Assembly (NCBI GenBank): GCA_938037185.1
Contig: CALHQK010000136.1
Span: 1 to 37,281, forward strand
DNA from: an uncultured Riemerella sp.
GTDB lineage: Bacteria > Bacteroidota > Bacteroidia > Flavobacteriales > Weeksellaceae
Length of the DNA: 37,281 nt
Direction: 5' to 3'
Shown: piece by piece, positions 13,140 to 20,990 of the stretch
How the letters are laid out: each line of letters starts with the position of its first letter
Numbering within the stretch: the first letter of the stretch is position 1
The notes under the pieces: model-generated
Seen by the model: the letters and a program-made list of their open reading frames with translations, nothing else
Database searches by the model: none
What the model was told of the DNA's origin: nothing
Program-made: the position numbers and the translations under genes

Positions 13140-13410
13140 ATGAATATAAAAGAACTAAAAAATGCTGTAATATTATTTGCTGGAGACTCTGGAGATGGGA
13201 TACAGCTCACGGGAGCGCAGTTTAGCCAGACTGTGGCTTTTTTCGGAAATGACCTCAAATACTTTGCTCGATTTCCCTGCTGAAATTCGTGCTCATTCGG
13301 GAACTATAGCAGGCATATCTGGATTTCAAATTCATTTTGGAAGCACTAAAACAGAGTTATTAGATATTCCACCATCAACAAAATTCACGCCGTATCAGTA
13401 CTTAATGTGA
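13140..13410 (+). pseudogene. Truncated, frameshifted korA (2-oxoacid:acceptor oxidoreductase, alpha subunit)
   Basis: The ATG at 13140 opens MNIKELKNAVILFAGDSGDGIQ, the recognisable N-terminus of KorA-type 2-oxoglutarate:ferredoxin oxidoreductase (gamma-alpha fused, about 600 residues when intact). After GNDL one extra base (CTCAAAT in place of the expected CTCAAT) moves the frame, and the first frame stops at 13281-13283. The next frame continues with DFPAEIRAHSGTIAG, then GFQIHFGSTK. The match then breaks: about 30 unrelated bases separate STK from a second STKFTP, and the frame stops at 13410. On the minus strand this tail reads MKKILEILLGRVGHIKY and then a stop, perhaps part of another remnant. 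The gene is clearly dead; an intact copy may exist elsewhere. Confidence 0.85.
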
Positions 13411-13460
13411 CCTACTCTTCCTAATAAAATTTCTAAGATTTTTTTCATGATATATAGAAA

Positions 13461-13487
13461 AACAGCCTCGTTATGAGGCTGTTTTCT
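13461..13487. terminator. Intrinsic terminator between the korA remnant and tpx
   Basis: AACAGCCTC and GAGGCTGTT form a perfect 9-bp stem around GTTAT, with T and A tracts on either side, so it can act in both directions. Confidence 0.85.
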
Positions 13488-13497
13488 TATCCAAATT

Positions 13498-13995
13498 TTA
13501 TTTTAAAGCCGCTAATGCTTTTTCATAATCAGGCTCTTCTTTTATTTCAGGAACCTGCTCGGTATATAGGATTTTGGCGTTTTCATCAAGAATAATCACC
13601 ACACGGCTCGCCAGCCCTTTCAGAGGGCCATCTGTAATCGTGAGCTGATAATCATCTGAAAAACTTCCTCTAAAATCGGAAAGATTTACTACATTTTTAA
13701 GCCCTTCTGCTCCGCAAAATCTATCCAATGCAAAAGGTAAATCTTTAGAAATATTGATAACTACAGTGTTTTCAAGAGAAGATGCCTCTTGGTTGAATTT
13801 CCTTACCGAAGCGGCGCAAACCCCTGTATCTACACTTGGGAATACATTGAGAACTAATCTTTTACCTTTAAAATCCGCTAATGTTTTCTCTGAAAGGTCT
13901 GTTGCTACCAAAGTAAATGGTTTCGCCGTTTCACCTACTGCAGGAAGCTCGCCAAGTGTATTGATAGGATTTCCTGCTAATGTTATTTTTGCCAT
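13498..13995 (-). CDS. tpx: Thiol peroxidase (Tpx, atypical 2-Cys peroxiredoxin)
   Basis: Tpx reduces hydrogen peroxide and alkyl hydroperoxides with thioredoxin as donor. The 165-aa product has the peroxidatic Cys60 in PSVDTGVCAASVRKFN and the resolving Cys94 in ALDRFCGAEGL, spaced as in the family, and the N-terminal MAKITLAGNPINTLGELP. The ATG at 13993-13995 was chosen because homologues start here; the longer frame upstream runs back through the promoter region and would add a spurious hydrophobic stretch. A TATCTTTG box lies 24 bases upstream, so it is probably its own transcription unit. Confidence 0.96.
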   Translation of the reverse strand: MAKITLAGNPINTLGELPAVGETAKPFTLVATDLSEKTLADFKGKRLVLNVFPSVDTGVCAASVRKFNQEASSLENTVVINISKDLPFALDRFCGAEGLKNVVNLSDFRGSFSDDYQLTITDGPLKGLASRVVIILDENAKILYTEQVPEIKEEPDYEKALAALK

Positions 13996-14019
13996 TTTTT
14001 TATTATTTTTAATCGGCAA

Positions 14020-14027
14020 CAAAGATA
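14020..14027 (-). promoter_or_regulatory. -7 promoter box of tpx (TATCTTTG)
   Basis: TATCTTTG on the minus strand, 24 bases before the chosen tpx ATG. It also argues against the longer upstream start. Confidence 0.6.
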
Positions 14028-14185
14028 TACAATTTATTGTATACGAAATCAATAGAAATTTTAAACTTATTTTAATCATGTAAAATGTTAAAGAGTTTTA
14101 ACATTTCAGCTTTGCTTTTTGTGACAGAATGTCCGAAAACATGTTAAAAACTCTAAAAAATTTTTATCCTGCCGACTTTATGGGA

Positions 14186-14193
14186 TACTTTTG
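14186..14193 (+). promoter_or_regulatory. -7 promoter box of the glucosaminidase gene (TACTTTTG)
   Basis: TACTTTTG fits TAnnTTTG and lies 9 bases before one possible ATG (14203) and 30 before the preferred one (14224). Confidence 0.55.
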
Positions 14194-14223
14194 CACCCGA
14201 AAATGAAACAAAATAAGTTGATT

Positions 14224-14685
14224 ATGAAACATTTTACAAATTTTAAAACAGGAATTGTAAGCATTCTTTTATTTCTATCTTCTCATTTGGTAAATGCACA
14301 ACATAACTACATCAAAAATTACAAGCCGATAGCTGAGCAGCTTTCCAAAGAATACGGAATACCGAGTGCCATTATCCTTTCCATTGCCTTTGTAGAAACA
14401 GGCGGCGGGACAAGCAAAAACAGCAAAACCCTAAACAACCATTTTGGAATTGTAGGAAAAAATACGGTAAATAAATCCAAATACAAAAGTTTTCCTTCTG
14501 TGCAAGAGTCTTATAAAGCATTCTGCGAATTAGTAGCAAGAAAAAAATACTACTCCAAACTGAAAGGAAACAGCGACCACACAGATTGGGTAGCAGCCAT
14601 TGCAGGCGCAGGATATTCCACACAGCCGAAGGAATGGATGAGAAGAGTTAATCTTATTATTTCAAAATACGAATTAAATAGTTAG
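14224..14685 (+). CDS. Exported glucosaminidase-domain protein (GH73-like)
   Basis: The 153-aa product starts with a signal peptide (MKHFTNFKTGIVSILLFLSS, cleavage after VNAQ near residue 26). The rest is one compact glucosaminidase domain: YKPIAEQLSKEYGIPSAIILSIAFVETGGG (with the likely catalytic Glu), NNHFGIVGK, FPSVQESYKAFCELVARKKYYSKL and WVAAIAGAGYSTQPKEW. These enzymes cut the N-acetylglucosaminyl bond of peptidoglycan, here in the periplasm. An ATG at 14203, seven codons earlier, is also possible and would need an almost leaderless mRNA. There is no separate cell-wall-binding repeat. A terminator follows. Confidence 0.9.
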   Translation: MKHFTNFKTGIVSILLFLSSHLVNAQHNYIKNYKPIAEQLSKEYGIPSAIILSIAFVETGGGTSKNSKTLNNHFGIVGKNTVNKSKYKSFPSVQESYKAFCELVARKKYYSKLKGNSDHTDWVAAIAGAGYSTQPKEWMRRVNLIISKYELNS

Positions 14686-14687
14686 AA

Positions 14688-14716
14688 GAAAAGCAGCGCA
14701 AAATGTGCTGCTTTTT
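14688..14716 (+). terminator. Intrinsic terminator after the glucosaminidase gene
   Basis: AAAAGCAGC pairs with GCTGCTTTT across a short loop, with a T run following. Confidence 0.85.
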
Positions 14717-14749
14717 TATTTTTATTCTTTACTAATATTCAAAATATTG

Positions 14750-14757
14750 TATTTTTG
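14750..14757 (+). promoter_or_regulatory. -7 promoter box of the O-acylation operon (TATTTTTG)
   Basis: TATTTTTG fits TAnnTTTG and lies 17 bases before the TTG chosen as start of the SGNH gene. Confidence 0.55.
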
Positions 14758-14774
14758 CCGGGAATTTTATTTTA

Positions 14775-16136
14775 TTGTCCTTGAAAAATGTTAATAAAAA
14801 GGTCTTATTACTGACCTTATCATGCACCGCAATATATTTTGCTATATCCGTAGTGATGCAGGTTTCTGGTTTCAGCTGGGAGCCTTTTGACCGTGTAAAT
14901 CTTGTTTCGGAAGTCTTTACTTCAAGTGAAGATGATTCCAAAAACGCAAACTCACTACAGAACAAAAAAGACTCGCTCCTCGCCATACAAGAGGCAAACC
15001 ACTCAAAGGAAGATTTCAATCTTTATGAAAAACCAAACTTAATTACCAATTTTCAAGCAGGAGAGGTTACAGCCCTTCCTTCGCTGATGGAAAAACTCCA
15101 CCGATTAAAAAATGGAGAGAAAGTAAAAATACGCATCGCTTACCTCGGCGACAGTATGATAGAAGGCGACCTGATGACGCAGACCCTCCGCCTGCTTTTA
15201 CAAAAGGAATACGGCGGTTCTGGTGTAGGATTTCTCCCAATTTCCTCTAATGTAGCAGGATTCCGCCAGACAGCAAGTATTTCTGCAAAGGGCTGGTCTG
15301 ATGCTAATTTCATGACTAAAAATGCCAAAAACCTCTACATCTCAGGATACCGATATTCTGGCAGCGGCACAGGAAGCTACACGGACAACACCCTTGGGGA
15401 AAGCACCGCAAATATAGAGAAAGCCCTCATCTTCGGGAGTGGTAATGAGGAAAACATCAACATCAATGGCAGTTCTACCACCATCCACCCTTCCAGAAAA
15501 GTTAATAGAATGGTTCTTGCCAATGACCATTCCAACAGAATAAAAATCTCTGCGGAAGGAATTTCTGCTCCGCTGTACGGCGTAAGTTTTGAAAGCGAAA
15601 GCGGTGTTTTTGTGGATAATTTCTCTTTCAGAGGCATCACAGGAGTAGAGCTGAATAAACTCGATGAAGACTTCATGCAGGCGATACAAGAAGCCAATCC
15701 CTATGACCTGATTGTCCTGCAATACGGCGTAAATCTCCTTTTCCGCCCGAAAGATACGGACTACAGCTACTACTTTAAAACCTTTGCTCCTACTGTAGAG
15801 AAAATGAAAAGAGCTTTCAAAGGTGCTGAATTCCTTTTGGTAGGCTCAGCAGACCGCGCTTTCAAATATAATGGGCAGTTCAAAACGGCTATCGGGCTTC
15901 CCAACCTTATAGAATCTCAGGCGCTGCTTGCCTTTCAAAATAAAATAGCTTTCTACAACCAGTTCCAGACCATGGGCGGAGAAAACTCCATCGTAAAATG
16001 GGCAAATGAAACCCCGCCTCTGGCAAACAAGGACTACATACACCCCAACCACAAAGGTGCAGAAATTCTGGCTCAAAAACTATTTGATGCCCTGCAGAAA
16101 GATTATCAAAAACATACCCACAGACCCAACAAGTAA
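14775..16136 (+). CDS. Membrane-anchored SGNH-fold protein of an O-acylation locus
   Basis: This protein of about 453 aa has an N-terminal transmembrane anchor (residues 9-30), a low-complexity linker and an SGNH/GDSL domain: block I AYLGDSMIEGD (Ser127), block III QYGVNLL (Asn320), and the catalytic dyad in KDYIHPNHKG (Asp420, His423). Such proteins partner a MBOAT membrane acyltransferase and move acetyl groups onto cell-surface sugars or remove them. The MBOAT gene overlaps its stop by one base (TAATG). No in-frame ATG precedes the membrane anchor; TTG at 14775 or 14781 must be the start, since the first Met (residue 28) lies inside the anchor. Confidence 0.88.
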   Translation: MSLKNVNKKVLLLTLSCTAIYFAISVVMQVSGFSWEPFDRVNLVSEVFTSSEDDSKNANSLQNKKDSLLAIQEANHSKEDFNLYEKPNLITNFQAGEVTALPSLMEKLHRLKNGEKVKIRIAYLGDSMIEGDLMTQTLRLLLQKEYGGSGVGFLPISSNVAGFRQTASISAKGWSDANFMTKNAKNLYISGYRYSGSGTGSYTDNTLGESTANIEKALIFGSGNEENININGSSTTIHPSRKVNRMVLANDHSNRIKISAEGISAPLYGVSFESESGVFVDNFSFRGITGVELNKLDEDFMQAIQEANPYDLIVLQYGVNLLFRPKDTDYSYYFKTFAPTVEKMKRAFKGAEFLLVGSADRAFKYNGQFKTAIGLPNLIESQALLAFQNKIAFYNQFQTMGGENSIVKWANETPPLANKDYIHPNHKGAEILAQKLFDALQKDYQKHTHRPNK

Positions 16137-17797
16137 TGAATACATTCTCTGATTTTATCAATAAATTTGATACCCAAGCGTTTTTTAATCAGTTTTTATA
16201 CGATCCGAAGAACCCTCTGCTGTTCAACAATGGCTTCTTCGTGTATTTCTTCTTCCTGTTTATCTTTTTGTTTTACCTGCTGAGAAATAAACCGACAGCA
16301 AGGAAATATGTTTTCACGCTGTTTTCATTGTATTTCTTCTATAAGGCGAGCGGGTCATTTGTCCTGCTGGTGATGGTTTCGGGAGTGTTCAACTATCTGC
16401 TGTCCAACGCCATATTCAGGGCTAAAGCCAAGAGCCAGAAAACTCTTCTGCTGGTGATGAGCATCATCGTCAATTTAGGCGTATTGTTCTACTTTAAATA
16501 CACCAACTTCTTTATCTCCGTTTCCAACGAGCTGTTCAATACAGGGTTCAACCCTCTGCATATCCTCCTGCCCATAGGGATTTCATTCTTCACCTTTGAA
16601 AATCTAAGCTACACCATAGATGTCTACCGAGGCGATTTTGAACCAGCAAAAAAATATGTAGATTACCTGCTATTCCTTTCGTTTTTTCCAAAGCTGATGA
16701 TGGGGCCTATCGTCCGAGCGCATGACTTCGTCCCTCAGCTGGACAAGAGCTATTACCTCAACGAGAGAGATTTCGCCAAAGGTTTCTATCTGATTATTTC
16801 TGGGCTGATTAAAAAGCTCATCATCTCGGATTATATTACCCTTAACTTGGTGAATTACATCTTTGACAACCCTGCCCTGCACACGGGATTAGAAAACCTG
16901 ATAGCCCTCTACGGCTACGCTATGGTGATATACTGTGATTTCAGCGGGTATAGTGATGTTGCCATCGGGATGGCGCTTTGGCTGGGGTTCAAGATTCCGC
17001 CCAACTTCCTTTCGCCCTACCAGAGCAGCAGCATTACCGAGTTCTGGCGCCGCTGGCATATCTCGCTTTCTTCTTGGCTGAAAGACTATCTCTACATTCC
17101 GCTGGGAGGAAACCGAAACGCTACTTTTGCCTCATACCTGTTTGTGGTGCTTTTCCTTGTGGGTAGTTTTATGATGTGCAGCCATCTGTTCGGCTGGTCT
17201 TACCTCATCTCGGGGGTAGTTACCTGCGGACTGCTGCTTATCTTCGTCCTGCCGCCTCTTTTGGGTAAAAATCCTAAGGGCATCGCGGCCAATTTCAACC
17301 TGCTCACTACCATGCTGCTGGGCGGTTTCTGGCACGGAGCAAGCTGGAATTTCATCATCTGGGGGGCGATGCACGGCATTGCACTGGGCATTCATAAAAT
17401 ATGGATGATGCTCACCGGAAAGGCTTTTGCAGGGTTTAGTAATTCCAAAATTTATAATGCTGTGATGGTGCTCCTCACCTTCCATTTCGTGTGTTTCTGC
17501 TGGATATTCTTTAAAGCCGAAGATTTTGACATCGCTATGGCAATGATACAGCAGATTGCTTTCAACTTTGATTTAAGCGTATGGGGGGCATTCTATGACA
17601 ACTACAAACTGGTAGTCTGGATGATAGCCGCAGCCATGCTGATGCACGCCATCCCAGACCAAATGGCAGACCAGATGATAGAGAAAATGGGAAAGCTTCC
17701 CTTGGCGTTTTACATTGCGGTATTCTTTGGTTTCCTTATTTTATACGGCTATTTCAAATCCTCTGAGCAGGTGATGCCTATCTACTTGCAGTTCTAA
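16136..17797 (+). CDS. MBOAT family membrane O-acyltransferase
   Basis: This 553-aa protein has about a dozen membrane helices. It shows the MBOAT signatures: FFPKLMMGPIVRAHDFVPQ (184-201), CDFSGYSDVAIG (267-278), EFWRRWHISLSSWLKDYLYIPLGG (302-325) and the catalytic His in GGFWHGASWN (His400). PatA/AlgI/DltB relatives take acyl groups from a cytoplasmic donor and pass them across the membrane to the partner SGNH protein, so the acceptor is probably a surface polysaccharide or peptidoglycan; it cannot be told from sequence. About 70 residues with two extra hydrophobic segments separate the PLGG motif from the catalytic His, clearly more than in AlgI-type enzymes. Confidence 0.94.
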   Translation: MNTFSDFINKFDTQAFFNQFLYDPKNPLLFNNGFFVYFFFLFIFLFYLLRNKPTARKYVFTLFSLYFFYKASGSFVLLVMVSGVFNYLLSNAIFRAKAKSQKTLLLVMSIIVNLGVLFYFKYTNFFISVSNELFNTGFNPLHILLPIGISFFTFENLSYTIDVYRGDFEPAKKYVDYLLFLSFFPKLMMGPIVRAHDFVPQLDKSYYLNERDFAKGFYLIISGLIKKLIISDYITLNLVNYIFDNPALHTGLENLIALYGYAMVIYCDFSGYSDVAIGMALWLGFKIPPNFLSPYQSSSITEFWRRWHISLSSWLKDYLYIPLGGNRNATFASYLFVVLFLVGSFMMCSHLFGWSYLISGVVTCGLLLIFVLPPLLGKNPKGIAANFNLLTTMLLGGFWHGASWNFIIWGAMHGIALGIHKIWMMLTGKAFAGFSNSKIYNAVMVLLTFHFVCFCWIFFKAEDFDIAMAMIQQIAFNFDLSVWGAFYDNYKLVVWMIAAAMLMHAIPDQMADQMIEKMGKLPLAFYIAVFFGFLILYGYFKSSEQVMPIYLQF

Positions 17798-17818
17798 CCA
17801 CCTCATAAAGCCCCTGTA

Positions 17819-18116
17819 ACCACCTACCAAGGTGGTCACAATAGGTTCTGAAGTGGGTGCAGACACCTATGAAGGTGGTCGCAATAGGTTCCGAAGTGGT
17901 CACAGACACCTATGAAGGTGGTCGCGATAGGTTCCGAAGCGGTCACAGACACCTACGAAGGTGGTCACGATAGGTTCCGAGGTGGTCACAGACACCTACA
18001 AAGATGGTCGCGATAGGTTCGGAAGCGGGTGCAATAGGTTCTGAAGCGAGTGCGATAGGTTCCGAAGCGGGTGCGATAGGTTCCGAAGCGGGCGCGATAG
18101 GTTCGGAACCTATCGC
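17819..18116. repeat. GC-rich 21/43-bp minisatellite array
   Basis: Tandem repeats fill this convergent intergenic space. About four 43-bp units (GGTGGTC, then GATAGGTTCCGAAG, then CACCTACGAAGGTGG leading to the next) are each made of two diverged 21-22-bp halves. They are followed by about four 21-bp units of one half only (GATAGGTTCCGAAGCGGGTGC). The left end is a perfect hairpin ACCACCT/AGGTGGT (17819-17836), and the right end is a perfect inverted repeat GCGATAGGTT/AACCTATCGC around CGG (18094-18116). The long units also contain CACCT/AGGTG hairpins. The block is far more GC-rich than its surroundings. The function is unknown. Confidence 0.9.
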
Positions 18117-18138
18117 AAATGTCATGAATAGGGGAAAA

Positions 18139-18209
18139 ATGTTTTTTATATTTTCTTATATGTTTTTTATATTTTCTTATATGTTTTTTATATTTTCTTA
18201 TATGTTTTT
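18139..18209. repeat. AT-rich 21-bp perfect tandem repeat, 3.4 copies
   Basis: Three identical 21-bp units beginning ATGTTTTTTATATTTTC lie at 18139, 18160 and 18181, with 8 bases of a fourth. The period equals that of the neighbouring GC-rich array although the sequence is unrelated. On the plus strand each unit would read MFFIFSY, in the same frame as an open reading frame through the GC-rich array (18004-18273). I do not regard that frame as an established gene. From 18210 to 18291 I see nothing further. Confidence 0.9.
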
Positions 18210-18291
18210 GAAGACACCACCAAAGCACTTTGGAAAGTTTCACCACACCCAGCTGGTAACAATGGGTATTTAAATATTTTTTAAACCCAAA

Positions 18292-18320
18292 AAAAGCAGT
18301 CTAAATGACTGCTTTTATCT
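18292..18320. terminator. Intrinsic terminator between the repeat region and the SGNH-LysM gene
   Basis: AAAAGCAGTC and GACTGCTTTT form a perfect 10-bp stem around TAAAT. An A tract on the left serves the minus-strand gene ending at 18337. Confidence 0.85.
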
Positions 18321-18336
18321 TATTCTCAAAATATTT

Positions 18337-19653
18337 TTACTTAGCTGGGGTTTCTTCTAAGGCATTCCAGATTATTTCGGCTTGTTTTTCATAGCCAGGT
18401 TTTAGGAAATGAACGCCGTCAGCATTGGCTTCTTTTCGCTGTAGAGCCTTTTGGAAATATCCTGTTCCGCCCATTTTGGTATGCAGGTCAAGGAATGAAG
18501 TTTTGTTTTCAGCGGCAACTTCTTTTATCCAAGAAGAAATTTCTTTCGCTTTTGCAGATTTTATTTTATTATCCGTTGGAGAAATTAGAAGAATAGGGAA
18601 GTTCGGATTTTCAGCTCTCCAAGTGTTGATAAGCTTTTTAGCGTTGTCTTTGAATTCCTGCTTTGTGATGCTGCTCAGGGATTCGTTAGTTCCCAGTGCG
18701 ATAATCAGGACATCAATATTTAGAGATTTTAATTGTTTAGTTTGCAAAGAATATTTCAAGAAATCGGCATAAGTAGCGCCATTTACACCCACTGTATTGA
18801 AAACCACGCCATTTTTAGCAGTGGATTTCAGGAACTGAAAACCATGCAGAATGTTTCCTTTTTTTCCATTCATATTGATGATGAATTCCTGAGTAGGATT
18901 TTTAAACTTAAAACTGGTGCTATTTTCCGTGAATTGCCCTTTTCCTATGGGAGTGAGGTTTTCCTCAAACTGCTTGTCGTAGAGTATTTCTACATTTTCC
19001 ACTTTTATGGTTTGTCCAGCTTTTGCATTTCGGACATTGTTGCCATTTAGCTGAACTAGTCGGGTAGTGACTACATTAAATTTAGCCGCGATTTCAGGGA
19101 AAGTATCGCCATTTTGAACTTGATAATTCAAAATCGTTTTCTTCGGTTTTATAAAGTTTTTCAGACTTTGAGAAGTTTTGAAAATAGTAAAATCTTCGCC
19201 TGTCATGGCATTATCATTAAAGATTTTCACTTCATCAAAGCTGTCTTTTGGGTCACTGAAATTGATTTCAATGAAAGAATTTCCGCTGTTTCCCATCACA
19301 AAGCCCAAAGCTCCCATTTGTGGATAAACATCCTGCTCATAGACCAGACGGAAAGTCTGCCAAGCCTGATTGGAATAAGCCGTGAAATCAATCGCTCCGT
19401 TTGAGTTTGCCAAAGGATACGGGAAAACCGTTCCTCGCCCTGCGTTGCCGTATTTATTTTGGAATTTTTTTCTTAAATATTCTGAAATATGCCCTGACTG
19501 AATGTGAGAATCTCCGATGAAAAGGACATTCGTAACGGATTCGTTTTTATTGAATTTATCAAAGAAAGGCGCTAGATTTTCTGCGTTTTCAATTTTCTGC
19601 GCTGATGCAAACACCGAAAAACCGAGACTTATCAACAAAATTTTTCTTATCAT
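18337..19653 (-). CDS. Exported SGNH/GDSL hydrolase with an inserted LysM domain
   Basis: This 438-aa protein has a signal peptide (MIRKILLISLGFSVFASAQ). The SGNH blocks are block I VLFIGDSHIQSG (Ser49), block III IALGTNES (Asn323) and the C-terminal dyad ADGVHFLKPG (Asp412, His415). Between blocks I and III sits a LysM domain (about 175-218: LNYQVQNGDTFPEIAAKFNV, then LNG-N, then AGQTIKV), which binds N-acetylglucosamine chains. This points to a periplasmic esterase or acetyl-transferase held on peptidoglycan. It faces the SGNH-MBOAT operon across the repeat arrays and probably acts on the same acetylated polymer, which is inference. Confidence 0.9.
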   Translation of the reverse strand: MIRKILLISLGFSVFASAQKIENAENLAPFFDKFNKNESVTNVLFIGDSHIQSGHISEYLRKKFQNKYGNAGRGTVFPYPLANSNGAIDFTAYSNQAWQTFRLVYEQDVYPQMGALGFVMGNSGNSFIEINFSDPKDSFDEVKIFNDNAMTGEDFTIFKTSQSLKNFIKPKKTILNYQVQNGDTFPEIAAKFNVVTTRLVQLNGNNVRNAKAGQTIKVENVEILYDKQFEENLTPIGKGQFTENSTSFKFKNPTQEFIINMNGKKGNILHGFQFLKSTAKNGVVFNTVGVNGATYADFLKYSLQTKQLKSLNIDVLIIALGTNESLSSITKQEFKDNAKKLINTWRAENPNFPILLISPTDNKIKSAKAKEISSWIKEVAAENKTSFLDLHTKMGGTGYFQKALQRKEANADGVHFLKPGYEKQAEIIWNALEETPAK

Positions 19654-19669
19654 ATTTTTAGATTTTGGA

Positions 19670-19677
19670 CAAATTTA
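19670..19677 (-). promoter_or_regulatory. -7 promoter box of the SGNH-LysM gene (TAAATTTG)
   Basis: TAAATTTG on the minus strand, 16 bases before the ATG at 19653. Confidence 0.55.
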
Positions 19678-19701
19678 GGTTTTTTATCATGATAACAAAA
19701 A

Positions 19702-19725
19702 AAGTAACTTAAATTAAGTTACTCT
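19702..19725 (-). terminator. Intrinsic terminator after trpB
   Basis: AGTAACTT and AAGTTACT pair around AAATT, followed on the minus strand by a run of seven T. Confidence 0.8.
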
Positions 19726-19738
19726 TTTGTCCAATTGG

Positions 19739-20950
19739 TTACAGTTCTCTTTCTACATCCTTGTCGCCTCTTCCAGAGAGATTTACAAGCACCAGCTGAT
19801 TTTTATTTTTAAATAATTTCATAGCGAGAGCCACCGCGTGGGAAGATTCTATCGCAGGAATAATCCCTTCCAAGCGAGACAAAAGCTGAAAAGCTTCTAT
19901 GGCTTCTTTGTCCGTTACAGAGAAATATTCAGCTCTTTTGGTGTCTTTTAGGAAGGCGTGCTGAGGGCTTATTCCTGGGTAATCCAATCCTGCCGCGATG
20001 GATTCTGATGCGATAGGCTCATTGTTTTCATCAGCCAAGCAGTAAGAAAAAGTTCCTTGGAAAACCATCGGCTTACCATAGTTAAGTGTAGCCGCAGTAT
20101 GGAAAATTTTATCTTCTCCACCGCCCTCGGCACCGTATATTTTTACAAATTCATCATTTAAAAACCCTGAAAATAGCCCAATAGCATTAGAACCACCACC
20201 TACACAAGCGACAATGCTGTCTGGAAGGCGATTTTCTTTCTGTAAAATCTGCTGTCTTGCCTCATTTCCGATTACACTTTGGAAATATCCCACGATTTTA
20301 GGATAAGGGTGCGGTCCTACATGAGAACCAAGCAGATAGTAAGACTCTGGATTTTCTATATAATATCCCAAAGCGCTATCCACCGCATCTTTCAAGGTTT
20401 TTGTACCTGAATCACATGAAACGACCTCCGCTCCTAAAAGTCTCATTCTCTTTACATTTAGGAGTTGTCTTTCAATGTCTATTGCTCCCATGAAGATTTT
20501 ACAAGGAATGTTTAATAAAGCACAAGCCGTAGCTGTAGCCACACCATGCTGCCCAGCTCCTGTTTCTGCGATTACTTCTTTCGCGCCCATTTTCTTCGCT
20601 AAAAGAATCTGCCCTATGGCATTATTTATTTTATGAGAACCCGTGTGATTTAGGTCTTCTCTTTTGAGGTAAATTTTAGAGCCTACATAATCACTGAGAT
20701 TTTTTGCGAAATAAAGAGAAGATGGTTTTCCCACGAAATCTTTTAAAATTTGAATAAATTCATTTTTAAAATCATCAGTTTTGGTAATTTCATCAAAGAA
20801 ATTGCTTAGTTTCTCTAATTGTCCCGCTAAAACAGGAGGCACGAAAGCTCCGCCATACTCACCATAATTACCATTGTAAGAAAGCATTTCTGCTATTGGT
20901 TCTACATTGATTACTTCTTTTTGCCCTTGGGCATTGTTTGTTGTTGTCAT
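19739..20950 (-). CDS. trpB: Tryptophan synthase beta subunit
   Basis: TrpB joins indole and serine to tryptophan with pyridoxal phosphate. The 403-aa product is complete: YGGAFVPPVLAGQLEKL, the PLP lysine in NHTGSHKINNAIGQ (Lys107), AETGAGQHGVATA, the phosphate loop CVGGGSNAIG, YGAEGGGED, ASESIAAGLDYPG, and the C-terminal LSGRGDKD. It is of the ordinary TrpB1 type that normally pairs with TrpA, yet no trpA or other trp gene is adjacent: upstream is atpC and downstream the surface SGNH gene. A promoter box (21059-21066) and a terminator-like hairpin (20991-21023) both lie in front of it, so attenuation in the leader is possible. Confidence 0.97.
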   Translation of the reverse strand: MTTTNNAQGQKEVINVEPIAEMLSYNGNYGEYGGAFVPPVLAGQLEKLSNFFDEITKTDDFKNEFIQILKDFVGKPSSLYFAKNLSDYVGSKIYLKREDLNHTGSHKINNAIGQILLAKKMGAKEVIAETGAGQHGVATATACALLNIPCKIFMGAIDIERQLLNVKRMRLLGAEVVSCDSGTKTLKDAVDSALGYYIENPESYYLLGSHVGPHPYPKIVGYFQSVIGNEARQQILQKENRLPDSIVACVGGGSNAIGLFSGFLNDEFVKIYGAEGGGEDKIFHTAATLNYGKPMVFQGTFSYCLADENNEPIASESIAAGLDYPGISPQHAFLKDTKRAEYFSVTDKEAIEAFQLLSRLEGIIPAIESSHAVALAMKLFKNKNQLVLVNLSGRGDKDVEREL

Positions 20951-20990
20951 ATTTTTATTATTTAAAATTATTATTCGATTATAAAAAATA

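Noticed and set aside
17819..18116. CRISPR array
   Set aside because: The repeats run head to tail without unique spacers, unit length changes between 43 and 21 bp, and no cas gene is near.
18004..18273. 89-codon repeat protein spanning both tandem arrays
   Set aside because: The frame is open mainly because both repeat periods are multiples of three. There is no promoter box or leader, and the frame starts in the middle of the array. It is kept only as a question in the findings.
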